Of a DNA stretch of 64,000 nt, positions 22,274 to 31,686 are shown in pieces. Below the pieces are notes generated by a model. It did no database searches. It was not told the DNA's origin and was given only the letters and a program-made list of their open reading frames with translations. A program made the translations under genes and the position numbers. Within the stretch, counting starts at the first letter, position 1. Every line of letters begins with the position of its first letter. Source of the DNA: Nematopogon swammerdamellus (lineage: Eukaryota > Arthropoda > Insecta > Lepidoptera > Adelidae); NCBI GenBank assembly GCA_946902875.1, contig OX336343.1, forward strand, positions 10,591,754 through 10,655,753, written 5' to 3'.

Positions 22274-23281
22274 CCTTCCCAATGTACTAGTCCTCATGGT
22301 AGGCCAGTTCGGACATAGTGTCATTGTAAAAGCTCTTTGGAAGTCCTTCCATCACCAGTCAAGATTCCAGAATCCAGACGCCTTCATCCAGAACTCAAAA
22401 GGCTCAAAAAGAACATCCAAAATATTTTCCGTAAAACTAGTTGAAAACCCCTATATCACCCCCAAAATTACAAAATCCAGCTCAACCTTCATTTGCAACT
22501 CCGAAAGCTTTACAGAGATCCCCACACTAATATTCACGAATCACACAACCTCTATTCACTGACTTCCCTTATATGCGTGAAATCTAAGATCAGGTCCCAA
22601 CACAATATATGTTAATCCAATTTAAAACCTTCCCAATGTACCAGTCCTCATGGTAGGCCAGTTCGGACACAGTGTCATTGTAAAAGCTATTTGGAAGTCC
22701 TTCCATCACCAGTCAAGATTCCAGAATCCAGACACCTTCATCCAGAACTCAAAAGGCTCAAAAAGAACATCCAAAATATTTTCCGTAAAACTAGTTGAAA
22801 ACCCCTATATCACCCCCAAAATTACAAAACCCAGCTCAACCTTCATTTGCAACTCCGAAAGCTTTACAGAGATCCCCACACTAAAATTTACGAAACAACA
22901 ACTCTATTCACCGGTTTCTTTACAAAATCATTTATGTACTAAGATAACCTTCCCAATGTACCAGTCCTCATGGTAGGCCAGTACGGACATAGTGTCATTG
23001 TAAAAGTTCTTTGGAAGTCCTTCCATCACCAGTCAAGATTCCAGAATCCAGACACCTTCATCCAGAACTCAAAAGGCTCAAAAAGAACATCCAAAATATT
23101 TTCCGTAAAACTAGTTGATAACCCCTATACACGAGTCAGTAAGCCTGGAGGCGCTATACATAGGAGGACAGGGGTAGCCGCGCGTCGGCGCACACGCGCC
23201 AGCGCGTCAGTCTAGCGCCGGCGACCGATCTTAGTCTCCGTCCGCCGCTCAGGCGGAGCGAACGTGCGCGTCTGTCACAAA

Positions 23282-23361
23282 ATGCCTCATTGTGCAGTGC
23301 TTTGGTGCAAAAAGTCGTCGAAAAATTCAAACTTGAACACAGATGGAGTCACCTTTCACGA
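23282..23361 (+). pseudogene. first exon of a THAP-domain transposase
   Basis: The 26 codons after ATG read MPHCAVLWCKKSS and end GVTFH just before a canonical GTAAGT donor at 23362. M-P-x-C-A-V-x-x-C and the later FH match the beginning of the THAP C2CH zinc finger used by P-type transposases. A possible continuation after an AG near 23409 (NKHRRKYVW) keeps a basic stretch and Trp. No later exon with the RNase-H-like core is visible, so the gene is broken. Confidence 0.6.
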
Positions 23362-23744
23362 GTAAGTACTTTCATTCAATTTGATAGCATTTTTCGCTTG
23401 AATTTCAGTAACAAACATCGGCGTAAATATGTATGGAGAGCTCTTTTCTGCTTACCCACCATAGGTCGACTATCGTGTTGGATGCAGTTAGCTCTTGTAA
23501 TTTTTTTTATTTATTGATAAATATGTATGTTAAATGTATACAGATATTTCATGCATTCTGCCTTATTGCCAAAGGACATTTCTTCTAGTCAACCTCAGCA
23601 GGTTTCCTCGTTCAATATTCGTTTATCGCGCTTTTTTCATTCAACCAGTACCTACCGGTTTTTACTTTTGAGCGACTCTAAAGGAATTAATTTCTTTAGG
23701 TCATGCGTCTACCGGGAATTAGTCTTGTTATGCTTAGCATTAAC

Positions 23745-24020
23745 AAAATTAATTCATAATGAATACCCCGTTAGCATTTAGCACTGCTAAGCGCCCTGAT
23801 GAATAAAAATTAATGCTAAATGCTAAGCAATAATCACATTTAATTTTAATTAGCATTGCTGTTTCGTTCGTAAAACTTTGTTGGTTCGTTTGTTTTGGAA
23901 CGCACAAAGCAATGAAGTATGTGCTATTTATCTGTGGTACTGCTAAATGCTAAATGCTATATAGCGCCTGCGCTCCGCTGCTAGCTAGCTAGCTAGCATC
24001 TAAATGCGAAATGCGATGCG
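23745..24020. repeat. TGCTAAATGCTA-rich low-complexity patch inside the transposon
   Basis: Variants of GCTAAATGCTA occur several times in both orientations (GCATTTAGCA near 23772, ATGCTAAATGCTAAG near 23814, GCTAAATGCTAAATGCTA near 23942). They are followed by four GCTA units and GCGAAATGCGATGCGAT. The pattern looks like slippage and inversion of one ~10-bp word. Confidence 0.55.
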
Positions 24021-24047
24021 ATCATGCGAGTGAGGGGTCGGAATTAT

Positions 24048-24548
24048 CATCTGTCACGTGATCATTAGTTTTGGTCATATCTACAGAACCACTGGACTTA
24101 GACCCATCGTGTTGGTACTCAATCTGAACGTCTCGATGAGATCTATCCATCTGTCACATTAACTATTGTTTTGGTCATAACTCGAGAACCACTGGTGCTA
24201 GACCCATCGTGTTGGTACTCAAACTTCAGGTCTCGGTGAGATCTATCCATCTGTCACATGAACTTTTGTTTTGGTCATAACTCGAGAACCACTGGTGCTA
24301 GATCCATCGTGTTGGTACTCAAACTTTAGGTCTCGGTGAGATCTATCCATCTGTCACATGAACTTTTGTTTTGGTCATAACTCGAGAACCACTGGTGCTA
24401 GACCCATCGTGTTGGTACTCAAACTTCAGGTCTCGGTGAGATCTATCCATCTGTCACATGAACTTTTGTTTTGGTCATAACTCGAGAACCACTGGTGCTA
24501 GACCCATCGTGTTGGTACTCAAACTTTAGGTCTCGGTGAGATCTATCC
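24048..24548 (+). repeat. 100-bp tandem repeat, five units
   Basis: CATCTGTCAC recurs at 24048-24049, 24149, 24249, 24349 and 24449, with the sixth start (24549) degenerate: an exact 100-bp period. Each unit contains TTTTGGTCAT, GAGAACCACTGG, CCATCGTGTTGGTACTC and a GTCTCGGTGAGATC palindrome-like end. The last four units are nearly identical and the first is diverged. The arrangement (GAGATCTATC then CATCTGTC) echoes family E at 20220. Confidence 0.85.
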
Positions 24549-24890
24549 ATCTGTTGCGCGACCATCTCTCGAGACACATGTTAGTTCTTTAGTTCTTTAG
24601 TTCAACAATAACAATGTAAATGTCAACAATGTAAACAGTAACAATGTAAATGTCGTAAATTGTGCTTTTAAATTTAATTCAATTATTCAAAAGTTACCAA
24701 ATGAAAATTTTAATATAGATACCGATCTATAAATAAATAATTAAGTAAATTATTGTTCTGTTTCAAATATATGTTTCTATTACAGACTACACAGCCTTTC
24801 ATTTGTTATTTTATTAACCCTTATATAACGAATTCACACCGTCAAACTGACAGAGAGACGCATGGTACATTTTATAAGGCTCTAGCTGCA

Positions 24891-25048
24891 TGGCTGGTTA
24901 GTTTGTTAAAAAAGGCAAAGCCTGGAAAACCTCATTTTACCCTAAAAAAATTAAATATCCAGGTGGGTATGGCTGGTTAGTTTGTTAAAAAAGGCAAAGC
25001 CTGGAAAACCTCATTTTACCGTAAAAAAATTAAATATCGAGGTGGGTA
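24891..25048 (+). repeat. 79-bp tandem duplication
   Basis: TGGCTGGTTAGTTTG...AAAGCCTGGAAAACCTC...GGTGGGTA occurs twice in a row with three or so differences. It contains the short palindrome GGCAAAGCC. Confidence 0.75.
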
Positions 25049-25806
25049 CTCATAAATTTTTTATGGTAGGGTAGATTTTCGCGAATTTTTCGCGAAGTCA
25101 TATTGCAATATAATTTGTCATATCGTTGGCTAAGTAATTAGCAAATAGTTGTTAATAATATAATAATAATTTTTTTTGGTTACAAAACTTTTCGACTTTC
25201 TAACATTATTTTTTTAATTTTGGAAAATTCCAATAACAAATACTCCAATAAGATAATACCAATGTACGAGGTCTTACATATCATTGTTTTGGAAATTTGA
25301 TGTAGATTTATAATAAAGTATCCGAGGTATCTCAGAACTTAGAACTATTATCGTGTTTATGCGAAAATCTGCAAATTCGCAAATTTTTTTAATTTAATTT
25401 TTAAGAGAAAGTTATATTATTCCCTTGATGTAAAGAAGGGTTAAATATTGTTAAATCCGTTTCATCTTTTCATCGCGAATCGACACAATGAGCGACTTAT
25501 TGTATGAATCCCGTTCAAACGTATGGAAGACTGGCGTCACGTGGCTACCTACTCGCTCGGCCAATCACGGCGTTCCATGCGCCGCTCCCGCCTCAGACTT
25601 CACACCCCTTTGGCGGCTACCTCGGTTCTCATACAAACGATGCCGTATTTCGTATCCAGGTTTACTGACTCGTGCCCCTATATCACCCCCAAAATTACAA
25701 AATCCAGCTCAACCTTCATTTGCAACTCCGAAAGCTTTACAGAAGTTCCCACACTAAAATTTACGAAACAACAAACTCTATTCACCGGTTTCTTTACAAA
25801 ATCATT

Positions 25807-26069
25807 TGCTAAGAAAACCCAATCAAAATTACACGCGAGCGAAGCCGAGCGAAAATATTCACTAATAAAACCCGATCGAAAATACACGCGAGCGAAGCCG
25901 AGCGAAACTTCGTTTTCCCGAACTCAATCGAAAATTCACGCGAGCGGAGCCGTACTAACTTTCGTACCTGGACTCTCGCTAATTACGCACGACCGTCTCC
26001 TTCGACTCCCAAATCAGACTGAACTCCCCACGCTCCCCTCCATCTCCTTTTATAACTTTCCTCGTGTCA
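25807..26069 (+). repeat. short GCGAGCGAAGCCGAGCG repeats
   Basis: ACGCGAGCGAAGCCGAGCG occurs near 25831 and 25885, and ACGCGAGCGGAGCCG near 25937, at ~54-bp spacing. Each is preceded by a CGATCGAAAAT-like phrase. This bridges the 350-bp array and the 119-bp repeat. Confidence 0.6.
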
Positions 26070-26330
26070 CAATCCTGACACGCAGGAACAAATCGAACGG
26101 TGGCCTCCTAGTATGGCCATGACACGTTCGTGTCACGGAGCGTAATTTTGTATGGAGATCGAATTATGATTTTTAGTATGGGCTGGACACGTTTGTGTCA
26201 CGCAGGAACAAATCGATCGGCTGCCTCGTAGTATGGCCGTGTCACGTTTCTGTCCGGACTCGTAATTTTGTATGGAGGATAATTTTATGATTTTAGTATG
26301 AACTGGACACGTTTCGGACACGATATAAAT
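26070..26330 (+). repeat. 119-bp satellite, block 1 (about two units)
   Basis: The unit starts GTATGGCC at 26113 and 26232 (119-bp step). It contains TGACACGTTCGTGTCA, an almost perfect palindrome, then TTTGTATGGAG, AGTATGGGCTGGACACG and CACGCAGGAACAAATCG. The block matches block 2 at 27190. Confidence 0.8.
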
Positions 26331-27189
26331 TCGATTTTGGAGGGAAAATAAACCCTCTTCGCACCTTCTTCATGGTACCTAAAGCTGTTTCGCACGCCAG
26401 CGATGCGCCTTACCTCTACTTTGGTGGTTTTAACACCACTTCCCCGCACCCCTTGTGCATCTCCGCATGCAGAGAACTGTTGCTTTTGTTATATAAATTA
26501 ATTGATGTTATTACATGTGCTCTGTTAATAAGTCGACTTTTTCGCGCCATAACAGAGTGTTTTATTTATATATTTTTGTTTAATATTGTCTATATTCTCC
26601 GAATAGTTACATTTAAAATGTTAACGTTCCAAGTTGTTAGTTTTCTTATTGTTTATATATTAATTTCTGTACCTACGTGATACCATCTTCCGTGTTTGAT
26701 AATACTAGTCATGTACGGAACCTGGACACGCAGAAACCAATCTCCTTAACATAGACGTGTTTTATTCACGTCAGGACACGAAACCATTCCTTCATACTAA
26801 CATCGCTTAACGAAAACCCCTCCCGCACCGCTTGACAAATTACCTCAGGTCGCTCCGCCTCGCCCCGCGGCCCACGCGCGCTCGCAGCTCGGTAATACCT
26901 CCCCCCTTGTCTTGTTTACCTCATACCTCTCTCAGCCCCGCGCGCACGCTCCAACGGATATTTATTTGAATATTTATGCGTAAAATGAATGTTGGCGTCA
27001 TACTCAATGAAGCGTTGTTTTGTTTTATTTAATGATTTTGTTTAATGACTGGTACTTTGTTTATATACTCTTCCCTTTATAAAATGTTTAATGTTTTAGT
27101 TTGTATCACTAATAAATAATTATTAAAATAATTTCAGACCCTGTGCGATATCTTCACACAGATCATGAAACTTCTAATCTCCATAAACT
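26331..27189. other. spacer between satellite blocks, partly duplicated at 27930-28390
   Basis: Not coding by any domain signal. Its C-rich part (CCTTCATACTAAC, CCCGCACCGC..., TGTCTTGTTTACCTC near 26785-26930) parallels 27935-28130 (CTTTCATACTAAC..., TGTCTTGTTCCCCTC). Satellite plus spacer therefore seems to have been copied as a larger unit. Confidence 0.5.
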
Positions 27190-27925
27190 CCGTCATGTCC
27201 AGAATCTAGACACGCAGTAACAAATAGACCAACGACCTCATCGTATGGCCGTGTCACATTCGTGTCCTGACACAAATTTAGTATGGAGATAAGATTGAAT
27301 CATTAGTATGGACTCGACACGGTTGTGACACGCAGGAACAAATCGAACGGCGCCCTCGTAGTATGGCCGTGACACGTTTTTGACACGCAGGAACAAAACG
27401 CTCGGTTGCCTCGTAGTATGGCCGTGACACGTTCGTGTCACAGCGCGAAATTTCGTATGGAGATAGAATTTAATTTTTAGTATGGGCTGGACACGGTTGT
27501 GACACGCAGGAACAAATCGAACGGTGGCCTCGTAGTATGGCCGTGACACGTTCGTGTCACAGCGCGAAATTTTGTATGGAGATAGAATTTAATTTTTAGT
27601 ATGGGCTGGACACGGTTGTGACACGCAGGAACAAATCGAACGGTGGCCTCGTAGTATGGCCATGTCACATTTGTGTCCTGATACTATTTTAGTATGGAGA
27701 TAAAATTAGATTATTAGTATGGGCTCGACACGAATTGGACAAGCAGGAACAAAACGAACCGTAGCTCCACAGTATGGCCATGACACATTCGTGTCCTGAC
27801 ACAAATTTAGTATGGAGATAAAAATAAATTATTAGTATGAGCTTGTCACGTTTCTGACACGTAGGAACAAAACGTACGGTGGCCCCGCAGTATGGGCGTG
27901 TCACGCTCGTGTCCTGACAATAATT
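27190..27925 (+). repeat. 119-bp satellite, block 2 (six full units and one 54-bp unit)
   Basis: GTATGGCC or GTATGGGC starts lie at 27243, 27362, 27416, 27535, 27654, 27773 and 27892. Steps are 119, 54, 119, 119, 119 and 119, so one unit is internally shortened. Units carry the GACACG/CGTGTC palindrome and the CACGCAGGAACAAA phrase. Neighbouring units at 27416 and 27535 are nearly identical, pointing to recent unequal exchange. Confidence 0.85.
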
Positions 27926-27929
27926 CATT

Positions 27930-28469
27930 CTTTCATACTAACAACTCGCAGCGAAATAATCACTCCTCGCGCCCATTGACTCGCTACCTCAAGCCGCGCC
28001 TCCAACGGCGTGATGATACCACGATCTCCGTCCCCGCGCCCGCAAGACGCGCGTCTTCTTACCTCACCTCTCCGCTGTTTCGTACGCGCCCATGTCTTGT
28101 TCCCCTCTCACCGCGTGTCAGGATTACCTCATGCTACCTTCCCCGCCTCGGCGCTCTATAGTGTTTTATATGCGAACCAACTGATGTTATTATATTTCTT
28201 GTTTGTCTAATTGCGCGTCGTATTGTAATGGCCGTTCGCGCCATTTTATTTCTTAGTGGAGTGTGCAGCTACGTTTGAATTTATTACTTGATTAGTTAAA
28301 TTGTAATTTAAATTATTTTATTAATATTTTAATGAAAAGTTTTAATGTTCTATATTTTAGCTTTGAATTACTATTGACTATATATTTATCTTTTTTACCT
28401 TGTGTGATTCCATCACACACCTTGTTTTTAAAAAATTAAAAAAACGTCCCCAGATATTGAGTCAATCTA
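27930..28469. other. second copy of the satellite spacer, non-coding
   Basis: See the spacer at 26331. The stretch ends in an AT-rich tract with TGTGTGATTCCATCACACA, a near-palindrome at about 28402, and an A-run. No gene seen. Confidence 0.4.
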
Positions 28470-28513
28470 CAATTTTTTTTTTTATGGAAACTGACACGGT
28501 TGGCTACATCACC
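28470..28513 (-). mobile_element. 43-bp SINE tail fragment with poly(T)
   Basis: A T-run followed by ATGGAAACTGACACGGTTGG and CTACATCACC is the reverse complement of the composite SINE 3' end. It is very short, as from strongly truncated retrotransposition. Confidence 0.65.
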
Positions 28514-28786
28514 GTTCAGTTCATTTATAAAAATATAAAAGTTTAAAGGATATATTTACAAATATGTTTATAAGTGCCTTTTTAAACCCCCTAAAACGGC
28601 TATTTTAATAGTTTTTTTGCGGTTTTCTCTCAAAAATATTTTTTTCTTTCTCTCAAAACTCTCAAACTTTTTTTAACTTTTTTTCAATATCTTGTAGCCC
28701 TCGTCGTCGATACGCGTCATTTGACACCCAACATATTCACGTAGCCACCAGGGCGAATTCGCACTATCGCTGGAAATCGGGGACTA

Positions 28787-28790
28787 TACT
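28787..28790. repeat. target-site duplication TACT (left)
   Basis: TACT directly precedes the LTR and recurs at 39538-39541 directly after the other LTR. Confidence 0.85.
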
Positions 28791-31185
28791 TGAGACATTA
28801 TGCTCTTTTCTATTTCTAACATGCAAAATTATTAGTTTGTTACCTCGCCGATTCGCTATGAAATTTGACTAATTTATTCTTTATATGCATTCAGATTGTT
28901 TATTCTCTTTGCGTCAGATTTGATTTATAATCAAATCTAGTCGTTCAAACTCCACATTGCCCACCAAGCACGACGGGGACGTTCAGCTTGAATGTTTGGT
29001 GCCTAAAACTACCATGCGCATATCATTAAACCTATGTTAATCTATTACTTAGAGCTAATCTAGTATGCTTAATCTAATTGTAGGCGATCGACTCAAAGGA
29101 ATTCAGTTTCCAACTTTCCTCGTGGAAAATCAACCTAGAACGACCTCCAGGAAATGACAATGCTACCAAGTGAGAACAGGGTGCACAGCACTCCCCTTTA
29201 CGTAAAAGTCGCAGTTAATTCCCCCCAAGTAGGTTTAAAACATCTTCCGAATCCACAGACCTGCTATTTTAGCTTATTATACTTAAACCTAAACCGTGCA
29301 TTTAATGTAAATGGGTTCTCCTTTGCGTGATACACTTTCCAGGTGAGTTACAGATAACAAAGAATACAGTGCTATCTTTCACTACGACCTGTCGTGTTTA
29401 CGCTGGTTGTGAGAAATTCCTGAGCTCGTTCCGATGGTGGAAATTCTTTACAGCTGCATGGTAACGATGGTGATGTATCCTTTACCGCTGCGCAGCAATG
29501 TTGGTGATATATGTCGCACGCCACGGCGATTCCTTGAAGTCCGTGAAACACTCAGCCAGATGATTTGCAGTGGTTCCTGTAATCATACGTCTAGGCCGCC
29601 GACGGCTTTGAGCTAATTTCGCGCGCCGTTTTTGAGCAAAGTTTACGCTGTCCCTCGCTGTTAAGTTTGGTAACGCGCCGAAAACAATAGTACGCAACCG
29701 AGTAATTGTTTTACGTTCGCGGATTAATAAATCGGCCGCCAAAATGAATCGACGCTTCGGTGGAAAACCGCACGCAATTGCGATCCTCGGAAGTGATGAG
29801 TCTCGATGGAATATTTTTAATTGAAGCATGCAACTTAGCTCAGGCTTCTAAGCCAATCCAGTCTACCCCGGCACCCGCCCAGCTTTCTCAGCAACCGGCG
29901 CCTCTCTATCCACGTCCTGCTCCCCGCACAAAACGTCACTTCACTTATAGAGTTCAAAGTCCACGAATTATACCTATTTTCGCACTATCTCACTTGTCAC
30001 TTAACACGTAAACCCGACACTCCGCGCGCTCCCTTCAATTTTCCCAGAGGAGAAACCGTATTCTCAACTCCAAACCAGTTATGAAGGAATCGATTGTCTT
30101 TCCCGAAACGCGAAACCGGCCCGAGTAGAGTCCGTTCCAAATTACCGCGCGATGACTCCTTCTCGATTAATGTTCGTAGTCGAATACCGAGAGGCGACCG
30201 TTTCGGACTCCTGAATCTCTCGAACTGCCAAAGACATCCGATCAATTCTACCGCACGATCCTGACTGTCTAATGCTGACTTCCCTGGATCACTCCCCACC
30301 CTTTCATCCAAAATCTCAATCCTGCAGTCATTTTAAAAATGGCCGATAGTGTTCAACTTCTAATTGGTCAGAGATCAATAAGTTACACCCATATCAGCCG
30401 CCATTTTTAGTTTTTGAGCGTTTCCCGAGCTTTTTGTGACCCCAATTTCTAGAAACAATCTCCCGTTTCACTCTCACGCAGATATTCCGTCTCAATATTT
30501 GCAAGTTTGCGAAAAAAAATCTGTGTGCTACGTTCAGGGCTGTCCATTTTGAATTTGCAAGTTGAACACATGAAATTTGAGTGGTTATAATATTCAATAA
30601 GTCTCATATTTGTGATAACGAAGGGGACCGTGGTTTTATTGTGGAGTTATGATTACAATAGCCAATCGATTTAATTCAAAGTATCGAGGTTTTTCCCTGT
30701 TTTAAGTCTTTAATCAGAGAGATAATCGATAGTATGATTAGGCAATTAAATTATGTTTGTGTGTTTAATGATTGTGAGTTTGAAACTGTTGTTAGACCAA
30801 TTAATATTATGATTTGCTTTGAAATTAAATAAGTGGTTTTTTATTCGCGTTTGTGATGACCCTAACCAGTTGGACCTTTCTGAGTTGAAGTCGATAATTA
30901 TTCCCACACAGTTCTCGAAATTTAAATTTATCTAAGGGATAGAATTGTCGCATTTGAAGTGTTTTCGAGAAAAGCAATAATTTTGCCCCCAGACGACAGA
31001 TATGGCCATGGGTATCAGGTTACAAGTCTCTGTCGCCACCATAATGTCTTGCAGATGCTAACCGGCGCGAGAGTATGAAATTTACAAATAATTTCGGAAG
31101 AATAGAGATACAAAATATTATGTTTATAACTATGAGAGGTATTTGTTCGTTCCAAAACCCATTTGGAATGAACGGATACATCTCA
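28791..31185 (-). repeat. 3' LTR of the gypsy-type element
   Basis: 2395 bp with five-base inverted tips (TGAGA/TCTCA). At 2.4 kb it is far longer than the few hundred bp usual in Ty3/gypsy elements. Open frames of 60-115 codons inside are identical in both LTRs only because the LTRs are identical, and I see no protein domain in them. Promoter and poly(A) sites must lie here, but I could not place them. Confidence 0.93.
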
Positions 31186-31686
31186 GTGCACCGCCAAAGT
31201 TTTCATATCGAAATGCATTTGAGTGGATTTCGAGAGAAAAGTTTTAATGCTTCAATAACTATACGCTACCCTACTGCAGTACACATATTAAACGTGGGTC
31301 GTGCTAGCGTTGCAAGACAAGCGTTTATCACCGCGCCCGCCCTACTATTCCGCCCTAGTGCGCTTTCTACAGTAGAATGAAAGAGAAGTAACGCCGTGGC
31401 CCCACTACTGATGATAACGGGCTTCCGAGTCCGCCTTACCTACGAGTTACGATTGTTTCGACTGCTCGCCCACGGTGTGTTACAATCATCGTTATTCAAA
31501 ACGTATTAACCTAATTTATCATGACATTAATTTTACATTATATTTTATAAGATTTTGTTGTCTTTCAATACCTAGAATATATATATACATTTTTTTTTCC
31601 TTTTTTTTTATAATTTTTTTTTTGTTATTATTATTATTATGTTTTTGTGTGTGTTTTTTTTTCATCATATATTTTTGTACCTATAT
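31186..31686 (-). other. region between pol and 3' LTR
   Basis: About 500 bp with no env-like frame. The half nearest pol is extremely A-rich on the coding strand (T-runs at 31590-31670 on the plus strand). The end next to the LTR is ...GGCGGTGCAC on the coding strand, a poor polypurine tract. Confidence 0.6.

Larger units (their letters stand above)
23130..25674 (+). mobile_element. P-element-like DNA transposon, non-autonomous
   Basis: Terminal inverted repeats of 20 bp (CACGAGTCAGTAA-CCTGGA, one mismatch) bound the element. The 8-bp sequence CCCCTATA lies on both sides (23122-23129 and 25675-25682). The intact array units at 22274 and 22628 carry the uninterrupted CCCCTATATCACC, giving a direct empty-site comparison. 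An 8-bp duplication, CA...TG ends and a THAP-type start exon inside (23282) fit the P superfamily. The interior carries tandem repeats and no catalytic transposase frame, so mobility would need a transposase supplied from elsewhere. Confidence 0.85.
22274..25806 (+). repeat. ~350-bp tandem repeat, three units, third split by a transposon
   Basis: Units begin CCTTCCCAATGTA at 22274, 22628 and 22948. They differ at only a few positions over their shared length. Unit 3 breaks at 23129 and resumes at 25675, ending near 25806 (ACAAAATCATTT), with a 2545-bp element in between. Each unit keeps an open frame beginning MVGQ-GHSVIVK, about 80-108 codons long. That conservation follows from recent duplication and is not evidence of a gene. 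Spacing (354 and 320 bp) varies by indels at the unit ends. Confidence 0.85.

Noticed and set aside
22296..23215. three paralogous ~100-codon genes
   Set aside because: They are the same frame in three nearly identical tandem units. No domain, and the frame is broken differently at each unit end.
29434..30597. ORFs inside the LTRs (60-115 codons)
   Set aside because: Identical in both LTRs only because the LTRs are recent duplicates. No domain, none conserved beyond chance length.
31186..31686. env gene after pol
   Set aside because: Only ~500 bp separate pol from the LTR, with an A-rich tract and no signal peptide, membrane segment or long frame.
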